From: Candidatus Lithacetigena glycinireducens
GTDB taxonomy: Bacteria; Coprothermobacterota; HKB111
Length of the DNA: 15,913 nucleotides
Assembly (NCBI GenBank): GCA_018725485.1
Contig: QLUP01000011.1
Coordinates: 1-15,913, forward strand
Reading direction: 5' to 3'
Part shown: piece by piece, positions 6,144 to 15,721 of the stretch
Layout: each line of letters opens with the position of its first letter
Position numbering within the stretch: position 1 is the first letter of the stretch
The notes under the pieces: model-generated
Databases searched by the model: none
Told to the model about the DNA's origin: nothing
What the model saw: only the letters and a program-made list of their open reading frames with translations
Program-made: the position numbers and the translations under genes

Positions 6144-7548
6144 CTAACCTTTCTAAAACTTTATCTCTTCCCAAAGAAGATATTATGATATTTAATTCCA
6201 CCCCTTTTTCTTCGCCCGTCAGGGTTTTTCTGATTAAAGGCAGGTATCCCTTCTTAGGCAACCCGAGCTTTTGCGATAGGTCGTTCAGGAAATTGTTAGC
6301 TTCGTCAAAACTAAAGTCTTCTTTCCACAGGGAAACATCCTTTCTTACTCCATCAAGGACTTCTCTTTCCGAAGGTGATATAGAAAATAATTCGGGAGAC
6401 TTAAAGTAAAATCTGATTCTTGCTGGCAACTCTTCCAACCTATGAAGACTGCTTTTAATAGAGCTAATTAACTTCCTGAGTCTATTATCATTTTTATCAA
6501 CCTGGTAGTCAGTTCTTATAAGGTAAGGCAGTGAAATATCAAAAATCTCTTTTTCATTCAGGTTGGAAATGTGGTAATGGTTTACCCATCTGAGTTTCTC
6601 ATCGTCAAAAATAGCAGGACTTTTACCAACTCGGCTTAAATCAAATACTCTTATCAGCTCTTCTAAATCAAATAGTTCTCTTTCATCTCCGGCTGACCAT
6701 CCTAATAATGCAAGGTAGTTGGTAATTGACTGGGGTAAGTAACCCATCTCACGGTATTCGTGAACTCCCATAGCACCATGCCTTTTACTTAATTTTGACT
6801 TATCTTTTCCCAATACCATGGGGAGGTGCCCAAAGTATGGCGTATTCCACCCTAATTCCTGATAAACAACTATCTGTCTTGGTGTATTGCCATGGAGGTG
6901 GTCTTCACCTCTTATTACATGGGTTATTTTCATCAAATAATCATCAATTACCACAGCAAAATTATAGGTCGGTGTTTTATCGCTTCTCTGGATTATAAAA
7001 TCATCGAGATCCTGATAGGCAAAAGTAAGGTTCCCTCGAATAATATCTTCAACAATTATTTCTCCCTGTAAGGGGGTTTTAATCCTGATAGCCGGTACAA
7101 TGCCTTTTTCCATCAACCCTACTCTTTCAGCATTGCTTAGCTCCCTGCATCTCCGGTTATAACGGGGAATAGCTCCTCTAACTAAAGCTTCCTCCCTCTC
7201 TTTCTCTAAATAATCCGCTGAACAAAAGCATTCATAAGCTTTATTCTCTTTTAATAGTGCTTGGGCATACTCCTGATAAATAGCAAATCTTTCAGACTGC
7301 CTGTAGGGAGCATAAGAGCCGCCTATATCAGGTCCTTCATCCCACTTAAGTCCCATCCATAATAAATCTTCCATTATAGCTGTTTCATATTCTTTTTTAC
7401 TTCTTGTGGGGTCTGTGTCTTCAATCCTTAATACAAAAACACCTTTTTCTTTTCTGGCAAATAACCAGTTAAAAATTGCGGTTCTTGCGGTTCCCAGATG
7501 TAAAAAACCGGTGGGGCTCGGCGGAAACCTAACTCTAATGTTACTCAT
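6112..7548 (-). CDS. gltX: Glutamyl-tRNA synthetase
   Basis: A 478-residue class Ib synthetase that charges tRNA-Glu. Landmarks are RFPPSPTGFLHLGTARTA (7-24), containing the HIGH-like HLGT, and KLSKRHGA (252-259), the KMSKS loop. A possible zinc site is formed by Cys107, Cys109 and Cys134 with Tyr130, similar to the E. coli enzyme. The HVIRGEDHLHGNTPRQ segment (210-225) is typical of the active-site domain, and the C-terminal 150 residues are the helical anticodon-binding domain. Whether it also charges tRNA-Gln depends on residues I cannot judge by eye and on whether GatCAB is present elsewhere. It overlaps the end of ispF by eight bases, so its translation is probably coupled. Confidence 0.97.
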   Translation of the reverse strand: MSNIRVRFPPSPTGFLHLGTARTAIFNWLFARKEKGVFVLRIEDTDPTRSKKEYETAIMEDLLWMGLKWDEGPDIGGSYAPYRQSERFAIYQEYAQALLKENKAYECFCSADYLEKEREEALVRGAIPRYNRRCRELSNAERVGLMEKGIVPAIRIKTPLQGEIIVEDIIRGNLTFAYQDLDDFIIQRSDKTPTYNFAVVIDDYLMKITHVIRGEDHLHGNTPRQIVVYQELGWNTPYFGHLPMVLGKDKSKLSKRHGAMGVHEYREMGYLPQSITNYLALLGWSAGDERELFDLEELIRVFDLSRVGKSPAIFDDEKLRWVNHYHISNLNEKEIFDISLPYLIRTDYQVDKNDNRLRKLISSIKSSLHRLEELPARIRFYFKSPELFSISPSEREVLDGVRKDVSLWKEDFSFDEANNFLNDLSQKLGLPKKGYLPLIRKTLTGEEKGVELNIIISSLGRDKVLERLDAILTNHEKQ

Positions 7549-8026
7549 CAGTTGTTTTCTCCTTTAACATGCAGACTGCATAAGCTTCCATTCCTTTTTT
7601 CCTGCCAATAGGGCCCAAACCCTCGCTGGTAGTAGCCTTTACATTAATTTTACTGCAATCTATTTCTAAAACCCGAGAAATATTATTTTTCATAATTTCA
7701 TAAAAATCCTTCAAAACCGGTGACTCAGCAACAATAGTTATGTCAATGTTTAATACAGAATAATTATTTTCCAGAAAATTTTCCTTTATCTTATTTAAAA
7801 GAATAAGACTTGATATATTCATATATTCTTTTTCACCGGGGGGGAACAATAATCCAATATCTCCTTTTCCCATAGCACCCAACAGGGCATCCATCAGCGC
7901 ATGTATTACTACATCAGCATCTGAGTGCCCTTTTAAGCCTTTATAGTAGTTAATTACCTGGCCTCCCAGGGTTAATCGCCTTCCTTTTTTTAAAGGGTGA
8001 ATGTCATAACCAAAACCAACTCTCAT
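7541..8026 (-). CDS. ispF: 2-C-methyl-D-erythritol 2,4-cyclodiphosphate synthase
   Basis: A 161-residue enzyme of the MEP isoprenoid pathway that cyclises CDP-methylerythritol 2-phosphate and releases CMP. The metal ligands are seen as Asp8 and His10 (FGYDIHPL) and His42 (HSDADVVIHALMDALLGA), with GDIGLLFP (55-62) after them. The C-terminal TTSEGLGPIGRKKGMEA segment is the conserved substrate loop. Length is normal for the trimer-forming family. It overlaps ispD by four bases (ATGA), consistent with coupled production of two enzymes of the same pathway. Confidence 0.97.
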   Translation of the reverse strand: MRVGFGYDIHPLKKGRRLTLGGQVINYYKGLKGHSDADVVIHALMDALLGAMGKGDIGLLFPPGEKEYMNISSLILLNKIKENFLENNYSVLNIDITIVAESPVLKDFYEIMKNNISRVLEIDCSKINVKATTSEGLGPIGRKKGMEAYAVCMLKEKTTDE

Positions 8027-8718
8027 TTTTTATTTCTTCCGAGTAAATATTCAGTAAAAGCAAGGTCCTCTTTAATAGTAACCTTTATGTTTTCGGGATC
8101 CCCGGGTACGGGGTAAACAGAATATCCAGCTGCATAAACCAGCGAACCTTCATCAGAAAAACCTTCCCAGTTTTCAACTCGTTGATAGGCAGTTCTTAAC
8201 AAATCCTTTTTAAAACCCTGCGGGGTTTGCACTAATCTTAAACATTCCCTGCTCAAAGAATAAGTAAGCCTTCCCTCAAAATCAACCACCGCTACCTTGT
8301 CAAACACATTTAATACAGGAACTGCACATCCTTTTTCTTCTGTGGTACCGAGTATGTTTTGTATTAAATTATAAGATACAGCTGGTCTTGCTCCATCGTG
8401 GATTAACACCATCTCCACTTCCTCGCAGATCGATTGAAATCCATTGTATACGGAAATAGCCCGTGTTCTACCGCCCTCCTCTATTCTTAAGTCCTTCTCG
8501 CAGTAGTTTATGGGTAAAACTTTACCGAATAATTCCATTTCTCCTTCAGGTACTACTACCACAATCGGGTTTAAACCTGGATATTTAATAAAATTCCTCA
8601 GGGCATAAAGAATAAGAGGTTCATCCTTAATGAATGATAGTAGCTTCTTTTCCGGGGATAAATATCTGAGCCCAAGACCTGCTGCAGGAATAATGACGCC
8701 AGTTTTCATTACTTTCAT
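8023..8718 (-). CDS. ispD: 2-C-methyl-D-erythritol 4-phosphate cytidylyltransferase
   Basis: A 231-residue nucleotidyltransferase that joins CTP and methylerythritol 4-phosphate in the MEP pathway. The nucleotide-binding loop is IIPAAGLGLRYLSPEKK (9-25), somewhat divergent from the usual AAGxGxRMG...PKQ, but with its Lys near 25. Further markers are EEGGRTRAISV (80-90), IHDGARPAV (106-114) and LVQTPQGF (162-169), and the family's C-terminal DPENIKVTIKEDL. Length is normal. The start shares ATGA with the upstream PIN-TRAM gene; a second ATG three codons in is a less likely alternative. All substrate-binding landmarks are present, so it should be active. Confidence 0.96.
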   Translation of the reverse strand: MKVMKTGVIIPAAGLGLRYLSPEKKLLSFIKDEPLILYALRNFIKYPGLNPIVVVVPEGEMELFGKVLPINYCEKDLRIEEGGRTRAISVYNGFQSICEEVEMVLIHDGARPAVSYNLIQNILGTTEEKGCAVPVLNVFDKVAVVDFEGRLTYSLSRECLRLVQTPQGFKKDLLRTAYQRVENWEGFSDEGSLVYAAGYSVYPVPGDPENIKVTIKEDLAFTEYLLGRNKK

Positions 8719-9755
8719 TTAGGTTTTGCGAATATCATCTTTCCTGAAGATGTCTGTAAAATACTGCTTACTGTGACTTCAATTGACCTTCCCAGGTATT
8801 TTTTTCCATCTTCAACTACAATCATAGTGCCGTCATCCAGATATCCTATTCCCTGAGCATATTCTTTCCCTTCTCGAATAACTGCTACATTCAAATCTTC
8901 TCCTGGAAGAACCTGTGGCCTTAAAGCATAACTTAACTCGCTCAGGTTTAGTACCCTGATACCCTTTAGTCTTCCAATACGAGTAAGGTTGTAATCGTTG
9001 GTGATTAACACCCCTTTGAACTGCCTTGCTATTTCCACCAAAACCTCATCCACGCTAAGCAAAGCCTTTTTTGTCTCCACTACCTCAATGGGAAGCATCC
9101 TACTTTCTTTAACAGCGTTCAAAGTATCCAGTCCCCTTCTTCCACGAGCTCTTTTAAGATAATCTGTTGAGTCAGCAATTTTTTGGAGTTCACTTAGTAC
9201 TACTCCAGGGATGACAATTATTCCTTCCAGGATTCCTGTTTGTAGAAACTCATTAAGTCTACCGTCAATGATAGCGCTGGTATCAATAATAAAGTATTTC
9301 AAAAAGCTCTTTTTATCAGTTTTTGCTGGTGATAAAGTTTGCTTTATTTCAGCTCTTTTTTTCCAGGAAATGTAAGCTCCTAATAAAGAAAGAGTAATTA
9401 TCAGAAGAGCTTTTAAGTATTCACCAACCACAGGGATTAACTGTAAAAAAGGGAAAAAAAGTAAGGAAATAGAAGCTCCTGCAAATAATCCAAAAATGAA
9501 AATCAATATGTCGACTACTGAAAAATTACTAAAAAGCTGGTCAAGTTTTGGTAAAAACCATCTCAAAAACTTTGACAGATAGATTGCTATTAAGGATCCA
9601 ACCAGAATACCTGCAAAACCACCCAGTACTGCTGTCATAAATTTGTTATAGGGTAGTTTGATATAGTCGCTGTAAATATATCCCAGACTTGCCCCGCTTA
9701 TAGTAAATAAAATAATTACAAAAATCTTTAAAACTGTTAAAACTTTGTTTTCCAT
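8715..9755 (-). CDS. Membrane-anchored PIN-TRAM domain protein (YacL type)
   Basis: A 346-residue protein. Four hydrophobic segments (about 9-28, 38-60, 81-104 and 112-130) anchor it to the membrane. A PIN nuclease-fold domain (about 154-280) carries the acidic set Asp158 (IIDTSAIIDGR), Glu189 (LSEL), Asp236 and Asp254 (ITNDYNL). A TRAM RNA-binding domain (about 283-345) follows, with GIGYLDDGTMIVVEDG. This is the architecture of Bacillus YacL, found in the same clpC-radA-ispD context; its physiological role is poorly defined, and RNA or DNA cleavage is inferred from the fold. A GGGGTGG lies about five bases before the ATG. In many Firmicutes disA sits between radA and this gene, but here only 12 bases separate them. 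Confidence 0.93.
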   Translation of the reverse strand: MENKVLTVLKIFVIILFTISGASLGYIYSDYIKLPYNKFMTAVLGGFAGILVGSLIAIYLSKFLRWFLPKLDQLFSNFSVVDILIFIFGLFAGASISLLFFPFLQLIPVVGEYLKALLIITLSLLGAYISWKKRAEIKQTLSPAKTDKKSFLKYFIIDTSAIIDGRLNEFLQTGILEGIIVIPGVVLSELQKIADSTDYLKRARGRRGLDTLNAVKESRMLPIEVVETKKALLSVDEVLVEIARQFKGVLITNDYNLTRIGRLKGIRVLNLSELSYALRPQVLPGEDLNVAVIREGKEYAQGIGYLDDGTMIVVEDGKKYLGRSIEVTVSSILQTSSGKMIFAKPK

Positions 9756-9767
9756 AAGGCCACCCCT

Positions 9768-11111
9768 TTAGGATGTAAATATTTTTTTTAATCCCCGGAT
9801 TTCCTTTATAATTTTAACCTGTAAACCCGAATTTTTAAAGTCTGAATTAGGTTCATCAGGTATAATCACCTCCTTATATCCTCGCTTTAATAGTTCTCTT
9901 AACCGTCTCTCCAATTGCGATACTTTTCTTACTTCACCCTGAAGACCTACTTCTCCAATAAAGAACTTTATCTTATCAGTGGTGCTTTCATAATAACTGG
10001 AAAGTAAAGCCGCAATAATAGCCAGGTCAGCAGATCTGTCTTTAATATTAAGGTTACCCGTAGTACTAATATATACATCTGACTTTGCCAGGTTTAACCC
10101 GCATCTCCTATCAACAACCGCTAATAACTGCAGGGCCCGGTTAAAATCTACTCCGGAAAATACTCTTCTGGGATAAGGGGAAAAAGTAGGGGATATGAGC
10201 GCTTGAATCTCTGCCAGGTACAACCTGCTTCCTTCTAAAATTATGGTCATTGAAGTTCCCGGAAGGAAGGAAAATTCCCCCATACCAGCTTCCAACTCGT
10301 AATCAGATACAGCTTTAAAACCATTTTCTTTCATCTCCAGGAAAGCAATTTCAGATGAAGAACCAAAACGATTTTTAGTAGCCCTGAGCATCTTCAAAGG
10401 ACTATGAGTTTCACCTTCTAAATAAAGCACTACATCAACCATGTGTTCGAGAGTTTTAGGACCGGCTATAATCCCTTCCTTGGTAATATGACCTACGATA
10501 ATCAGTGGGATATTCCTTTCTTTGGCTATCCTGATTAAAATCTGGGCACATTCTCTAACCTGAGAAATGGTTCCTGCTGAACTGGGAATGGCTGTGCTTT
10601 GTATAGTCTGGATAGAGTCAACAATTATAGCTCCGGGGTTAAGAGTTTCCACATCCTCTACAATATTTTCTAGGTAGGGTGTGTATTTAAAATAAATATT
10701 ATTTAAATTAATCCCCACTCTTCTTGCCCTGTCCACCAACTGCTCTTCGATTTCTTCCCCTGAAAAATATATGACCGGGTCAACTTTAGCCAGTTCGGGT
10801 AAAAAAGATAATAACAGGGTTGATTTACCTATACCAGGTTCTCCGCTTATAAGTATTGAAGAACCAGAAACGATACCACCTCCCAGAACATTATCAAAAT
10901 TACTGAAACTCGTTTTTATTCTTTCGTTTTTTACGGTTAATAACTCTTCCGCTTTTCTGGGAGATTGTCTTTGAAGCGATGTTTTCTGCCCTTCTATTAT
11001 ATTTACCCTTTCTAAAGTATCCCAGCTACCACAAGTAGGACATTTTCCGGACCACTGAATGCTGCTATATCCACATTCACGACAGAGATAATCAATTTTT
11101 GACTTTTTCAT
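9768..11111 (-). CDS. radA: DNA repair protein RadA
   Basis: A 447-residue RecA-family helicase that promotes branch migration during recombinational repair. The N-terminal zinc finger has Cys10, Cys13, Cys24 and Cys27 (CRECG and CPTCG). The RecA-like core has Walker A GEPGIGKST (90-98), Walker B IIVDSIQ (162-168) and the RadA-specific KNRFG motif (246-250). The C-terminal domain (about 280-447) is the Lon-protease-like, non-proteolytic fold with VFSGVDFNRALQLLAV and DLAIIAALLSS. Length is normal. It starts within the end of clpC (20-base overlap) with only a weak ribosome binding site, so translation is probably coupled to clpC. Confidence 0.97.
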   Translation of the reverse strand: MKKSKIDYLCRECGYSSIQWSGKCPTCGSWDTLERVNIIEGQKTSLQRQSPRKAEELLTVKNERIKTSFSNFDNVLGGGIVSGSSILISGEPGIGKSTLLLSFLPELAKVDPVIYFSGEEIEEQLVDRARRVGINLNNIYFKYTPYLENIVEDVETLNPGAIIVDSIQTIQSTAIPSSAGTISQVRECAQILIRIAKERNIPLIIVGHITKEGIIAGPKTLEHMVDVVLYLEGETHSPLKMLRATKNRFGSSSEIAFLEMKENGFKAVSDYELEAGMGEFSFLPGTSMTIILEGSRLYLAEIQALISPTFSPYPRRVFSGVDFNRALQLLAVVDRRCGLNLAKSDVYISTTGNLNIKDRSADLAIIAALLSSYYESTTDKIKFFIGEVGLQGEVRKVSQLERRLRELLKRGYKEVIIPDEPNSDFKNSGLQVKIIKEIRGLKKIFTS

Positions 11112-13533
11112 AACTGCTCGCTTTTTTTCTGAACGATATTTCTTCTCCTTCTAAATCAACCAGAATAGTATCATCAGCATGGAAAGAAGATTTTAGTATT
11201 TCTTCGGATAAGGGATCTTCTATAAGTTTCTGAATCTTTCTCCTTAAAGACCTGGCACCATACTCTTTATCATAACCCCAATCAGCTAACTTCTCTTTCA
11301 ACTCCTTGGAAAAAACAATACTAAACCCTTGTAAAGCTAACTCTGTTTCTACTCGAGATAGCATTATATTTACAATTTCCAGCATATTTTTGGGGGATAA
11401 AGGTTTGAAAACTATAATATCATCAATTCTGTTCAGGAATTCAGGCTTAAAAGAATTTTTTGCTTCTTCAAGCATCCTATCCCTCATCTTTTCATAGTTC
11501 TCTTCCTGACTTATAAAAGATTTAAACCCAGGAGCGGTATTTTTAAAGATTTTTCCCGTCCCCAGGTTTGAAGTCATAATAATTATTGTGTTGGAGAAAG
11601 ATACCACCCGACCCTGACCATCGGTCAACTTTCCATCATCAAATATTTGTAGAAGAATATTAAATACCTCTACATGTGCTTTTTCAATTTCATCGAGAAG
11701 TATCACCGAGTAAGGTTTTCTCCTTATGGCTTCTGTCAGTTGTCCACCTTCTTCGTAACCTATATAGCCAGGCGGAGCACCGGTTAAGCGGGAAACCGTA
11801 TGCCTTTCCATAAACTCTGACATATCCAGCCTTACCATCTGCCCCTCATCTTTAAAAAGCGTTTCTGTCAATGTCCTGGCAAGTTCTGTCTTGCCAACAC
11901 CGGTAGGTCCTAAAAACATGAATACTCCCAGTGGTCTTTTGGGATCTTTAAGACCGGTTCTGGCTCTTCTAACAGCTTTGGCTACAATTCTTATGGCTTC
12001 TTCCTGGCCAACAACCCTTTTTCTCAAGGTATCTTCTAAGGAAAGTAGCTGTTTTTGCTCTTCTTCCAATAAGCGAATCAGGGGAATCCCTGTCCATAAA
12101 GATACTACCTGAGCAACATCTTCCGCATTTACCAGGCTCTGGCTTCCTGCTGACTTTCTCTTCCAGCTATTCCTAAACTCCTGATACTTATCCAATAACT
12201 CTTTTTCCTGGTCTCTTAACCTTTTAGCCTCTTCATCATTCTGGGTAGAAACAGATTGCTTTTTCAGCTGTTGAATACCGCTAAGTTCCTTTTCAACTTC
12301 CTTTATTTCCGGAGGAATATCTTCTCCCCGAAGGTAAACTCGGGTACAGGCTTCATCCAGAATATCAATAGCTTTATCAGGTAAATATCTATCTTTAATA
12401 TAACTACTGCTTAATCTGGTTGCTGCAGTAATAGCTTCGGGAGAAATATGAACCTGATGGAACTCTTCGTATTTAGAAGCTAATCCAGTAAGAATTTCCA
12501 AAGTTTCTGCTTCTGTAGGTTCCATAACCTGAATAACCTGGAACCTACGCTCAAAGGCTGGATCTTTCTCCATATGCTTTTTATATTCCGTAAGAGTGGT
12601 TGCCCCAATACACTTTATATCCCCTCTAACCAGGAAAGGTTTCAAAATGCTGGCTGCATCCAAAGCACCTTCAGCAGCTCCAGCTCCTACCAGTGTATGA
12701 ATTTCATCAACAAATAAAACAACTTTTCCACTCTGCTTTTGTACTTCCTCTATAAGATTTTTTAGTCTTTCCTCAAACTCTCCCCGATATTTAGTACCAG
12801 CAATCAGTCCTGTTAAGTCAAGAGCCAACAGGCGCTTGCCTCTTAGTTTTTCTGGAACTAAATTTTTAGTGATTCTGGTCGCTAAACCTTCTACTATTGC
12901 TGTCTTCCCCACTCCAGGCATCCCCAGCAGTATCGGGTTATTCTTAGTTCTGCGTAAAAGTACCTGAATAATCCTTTCCATTTCCTTCTCTCTACCTATA
13001 ACCGGGTCAAGCTTATCTTTTATGGCCATTTGAGTTAAATCCCTGGAAAACCTGTCTAACATGGGTGTTTTACTTTTAGTCTTTATAGTTTCCTGGTTAT
13101 CACCTACCAAAGAGAGGATTTTATCTTTTACAGCATTATAGGTTATATTTTCTTCTTCCAGAATTGCCGATAGTTGTCCACCCTGATCAAGTATTCCTAA
13201 AAGTAAGTGTTCTGACCCAATTGCTTCACTCCCCAGGTAGTCTGCCTCCCTTCTGGCTGATTCCAGGACCAGGTCGCTGGTGCGCGAAAACTCCCGGTAA
13301 TTACCAGAAAAAGTGGGCTTAATATTGTAAGGAGGCATAAGTCTTCTTAATAGGTTATCTACATCAACATTTAAATCTCTTAGAGCAATTACTGCAACAG
13401 AGCCTCGGTCTTGAAGAAGAGAAAGAAAAATATGGATTGGTTCCACATAGGAATGACCCCATTGACGGGAGAGGTCCTGGGCTATACTTAAGACCTTTTT
13501 AGCTCGCTCCGTAAACCTTTTACTGTTATACAA
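11092..13533 (-). CDS. clpC: AAA+ unfoldase ClpC
   Basis: An 813-residue Hsp100 protein that unfolds substrates for ClpP. The Clp N-domain repeats are at about 4-145. The first AAA module has Walker A GMPGVGKT (204-211) and Walker B VLFVDE (272-277). A short coiled-coil middle domain is at about 405-455, the length expected of ClpC rather than ClpB. The second AAA module has Walker A GPTGVGKT (542-549), pore loop GYIGYE (589-594) and Walker B VILLDE (610-615). The ClpP-binding loop tripeptide appears as PGF (668-670) instead of the usual VGF or LGF. The start is TTG (13531-13533), chosen because GGAGG stands six bases upstream. No ctsR-mcsA-mcsB genes precede it and no CtsR or CIRCE operator is visible, so its control must differ from that in Bacillus. 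Confidence 0.97.
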   Translation of the reverse strand: MYNSKRFTERAKKVLSIAQDLSRQWGHSYVEPIHIFLSLLQDRGSVAVIALRDLNVDVDNLLRRLMPPYNIKPTFSGNYREFSRTSDLVLESARREADYLGSEAIGSEHLLLGILDQGGQLSAILEEENITYNAVKDKILSLVGDNQETIKTKSKTPMLDRFSRDLTQMAIKDKLDPVIGREKEMERIIQVLLRRTKNNPILLGMPGVGKTAIVEGLATRITKNLVPEKLRGKRLLALDLTGLIAGTKYRGEFEERLKNLIEEVQKQSGKVVLFVDEIHTLVGAGAAEGALDAASILKPFLVRGDIKCIGATTLTEYKKHMEKDPAFERRFQVIQVMEPTEAETLEILTGLASKYEEFHQVHISPEAITAATRLSSSYIKDRYLPDKAIDILDEACTRVYLRGEDIPPEIKEVEKELSGIQQLKKQSVSTQNDEEAKRLRDQEKELLDKYQEFRNSWKRKSAGSQSLVNAEDVAQVVSLWTGIPLIRLLEEEQKQLLSLEDTLRKRVVGQEEAIRIVAKAVRRARTGLKDPKRPLGVFMFLGPTGVGKTELARTLTETLFKDEGQMVRLDMSEFMERHTVSRLTGAPPGYIGYEEGGQLTEAIRRKPYSVILLDEIEKAHVEVFNILLQIFDDGKLTDGQGRVVSFSNTIIIMTSNLGTGKIFKNTAPGFKSFISQEENYEKMRDRMLEEAKNSFKPEFLNRIDDIIVFKPLSPKNMLEIVNIMLSRVETELALQGFSIVFSKELKEKLADWGYDKEYGARSLRRKIQKLIEDPLSEEILKSSFHADDTILVDLEGEEISFRKKASSYEKVKN

Positions 13534-13539
13534 GCTTAA

Positions 13540-13544
13540 CCTCC
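13540..13544 (-). promoter_or_regulatory. Ribosome binding site that fixes the TTG start of clpC
   Basis: The minus strand has GGAGG followed by six bases (TTAAGC) and then TTG. No ATG or GTG in the frame is better placed, and the protein begins [12 protein letters not shown] as ClpC proteins do. Confidence 0.8.
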
Positions 13545-13598
13545 GGCAAAATAGCAGCAGGTAACGAAAAAATTACCTTACCCTGAGTTTACCCATTT

Positions 13599-15671
13599 TT
13601 AAGCTTCTTCTTCTTTGCTAGCCTTGGTTTCTGCTATGATCTTCTCTTGAATATGTGCTGGTACTTCTTCGTATCTGAAAAAATCATAGGAAAATGAACC
13701 TCTTCCCTGGGTTATAGATCTCAAAGAAGCTCCGTATCTCAATATCTCAGCAAGAGGTACCAATGACTCAATTTTTCTCAAATTTCTTTCTTCACCTATA
13801 CCCAGTATGCGCGCTCTACGAGTATTCAAATCTGATATAACATCACCCATAAATGTTTCAGGTACAACTACGAAAAGCTTAACCATCGGTTCTAAAATTT
13901 GAGGTTTTGCTTGCAGCATACCTTTTTTTAAAGCCATCTGACCTGCTATTTTAAAAGAAATATCTGAGGAATCCACCTCATGATACGAACCATCAAAAAG
14001 GGTAACTTTTATATCTACTATAGGGAAACCTGCCAGCACTCCTTCATGCAAAGATTCACGAACACCTTTTTCCACTGAAGGAACATATTGTTTGGGTACA
14101 GAACCACCAAAAATTTCTTCATCAAAGATGAAACCATCACCCCTGGGTAAAGGTTGAATTCTCAGAAAAACATGCCCAAACTGACCCCTACCACCACTTT
14201 GTTTCTTATGTTTATATTCGCTTTCAACTTTGGCAGAAGCGGTTTCTTTATAAGGTATCTTTGGCTCTTCAAGTAGAACTTTAGCTCCAAATTTTGATTG
14301 GAGCCTGTCAATCATAGCTTCTAAGTGAACTTCACCCATACCTTTTATCAAAACCTGATTGGTAGTAATTTCTCTTTCTACACTCAGCGTTGGGTCGCTT
14401 AGAAGCATTTTTTGTAAAGCACCACCTAATTTATCTTCGTCTCCCTTACTTAGTGGTTTTACTGCTAAGATTGCCATAGGTGAAGGATATTTCACGGAAT
14501 CATACAGTAGAGAGTTGTTTTTATCTGATAAGGTGTCATTAGTGTGGGTGTCTTGAAGTTTAGTCACAATTACTATATCTCCAGCAAAAACTTCCTCTAC
14601 TACAGATTGATTTTTACCCCTCAAACGATAGAGCTGGCTAATTTTCTCCTCTTTGTTTTTGTTAACATTTACCACCACGCTATCAGGGGTCAACTTACCC
14701 GTTTGAACCTTTAGATAATTTAGCTGACCAACATAAGGGTCAGCAACTGTCTTAAAGACAAAGGCACTGAAGGGCTTATTCACATCAGTGTTAACCTGGA
14801 CTTTTTCACCTGTACGAGTGTTGGTAGCCATCATGACCTTGTGGTGAGCATCAGGGAAAGCTTTAAGGTAATGAAGTGTCCTTCGTAAACCAGCAAGGTT
14901 TGCGGCTGAGCAGGCCAGAACAGGAAAAATTCTTCTTTCCTTAATACCTACCTCTAAAGCTTTAATTAACTCAAAAGTTTCAATATCCTGGCCTTCAAGA
15001 TATTTATTCAGCAAATCATCATCCAGTTCAACCAGCTTTTCTACTAATAGTTCACGCATAATCTGAAACTCTTTTTTCTGTAAATCAGTAATCTCCAGGG
15101 TTGTTTCCTCTTTACCTTTGGGAATACCAAATGATTCTTCTACGAGGAAATCATAAATACCCTTGAAAGTTACTCCCTCACCAATAGCTCCAACTAACGG
15201 AATTACAGATGTGCCAAAAGTTGCTCTCAATTCTTCAAAATTCTTAAAGAAATTAGCGCCTTCCCTTTCCATTTTATTGATTAAAAATATTAAGGGTAGG
15301 TTATTCTCCTGGGCATACCCCCATACTTTCTCAGTTCCAACCTCCACTCCGGAAGTACCGGAAACAACCACTACCGCTCCATCACTAATGTGCAATCCTG
15401 CTTTTATATCTCCAATAAAATCATCAAATCCTGGTAAATCGATTAGATTGAGTTTGAACTCTTCTAAGTTAATAGGTAATATTGAAAGATTTATACTGTT
15501 TCTTCGTTTTATTTCATCCGCATCGTAATCAGAAACGGTGTTTCCCTCATCTACTCTACCAAGACGATCTACAAGGCCGTTTAAATATAAAAATGCTTCT
15601 GAAATAAATGTTTTACCTGCTCCTGCATGAGAGGCCAGGCATATATTTTTAATGGTACTTTCGCCTTTCAT
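13599..15671 (-). CDS. Elongation factor G paralogue (EF-G-like GTPase, EF-G2 type)
   Basis: A 690-residue translational GTPase. The frame is open for 15 more codons upstream, but GGAGGT (plus-strand 15682-15687) ten bases before the ATG at 15669-15671 sets the start. The G domain has P-loop SHAGAGKT (14-21), INKME (131-135) in place of NKMD, and DLPGF (78-82) in place of DTPGH, so the usual catalytic His is Phe. Switch I is also divergent (KRRNSIN for the RGIT type). Domains II to V follow in normal order; domain IV contains SGGRGQFGHVFLRIQP. These changes are typical of EF-G paralogues such as FusA2/EF-G2 of Thermus and mycobacteria, whose role is uncertain, rather than the essential EF-G, which usually sits in the str operon. 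It precedes clpC by 65 bases and may be co-transcribed with it. Confidence 0.92.
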   Translation of the reverse strand: MKGESTIKNICLASHAGAGKTFISEAFLYLNGLVDRLGRVDEGNTVSDYDADEIKRRNSINLSILPINLEEFKLNLIDLPGFDDFIGDIKAGLHISDGAVVVVSGTSGVEVGTEKVWGYAQENNLPLIFLINKMEREGANFFKNFEELRATFGTSVIPLVGAIGEGVTFKGIYDFLVEESFGIPKGKEETTLEITDLQKKEFQIMRELLVEKLVELDDDLLNKYLEGQDIETFELIKALEVGIKERRIFPVLACSAANLAGLRRTLHYLKAFPDAHHKVMMATNTRTGEKVQVNTDVNKPFSAFVFKTVADPYVGQLNYLKVQTGKLTPDSVVVNVNKNKEEKISQLYRLRGKNQSVVEEVFAGDIVIVTKLQDTHTNDTLSDKNNSLLYDSVKYPSPMAILAVKPLSKGDEDKLGGALQKMLLSDPTLSVEREITTNQVLIKGMGEVHLEAMIDRLQSKFGAKVLLEEPKIPYKETASAKVESEYKHKKQSGGRGQFGHVFLRIQPLPRGDGFIFDEEIFGGSVPKQYVPSVEKGVRESLHEGVLAGFPIVDIKVTLFDGSYHEVDSSDISFKIAGQMALKKGMLQAKPQILEPMVKLFVVVPETFMGDVISDLNTRRARILGIGEERNLRKIESLVPLAEILRYGASLRSITQGRGSFSYDFFRYEEVPAHIQEKIIAETKASKEEEA

Positions 15672-15721
15672 ATATAAAAAGACCTCCAAATTTTTCTTTA
15701 TTTTAACATATAACAATAAAT

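Noticed and set aside
13559-13578. Hairpin AGGTAA with TTACCT upstream of clpC as a terminator or operator
   Set aside because: The stem is only six AT-rich pairs, the T run is in the loop and not after the stem, and it matches neither CtsR nor CIRCE operators.
15672-15716. Fifteen-codon N-terminal extension of the EF-G-like protein
   Set aside because: The extension includes the ribosome binding site itself, and GGAGGT is well placed only for the internal ATG at 15669-15671.
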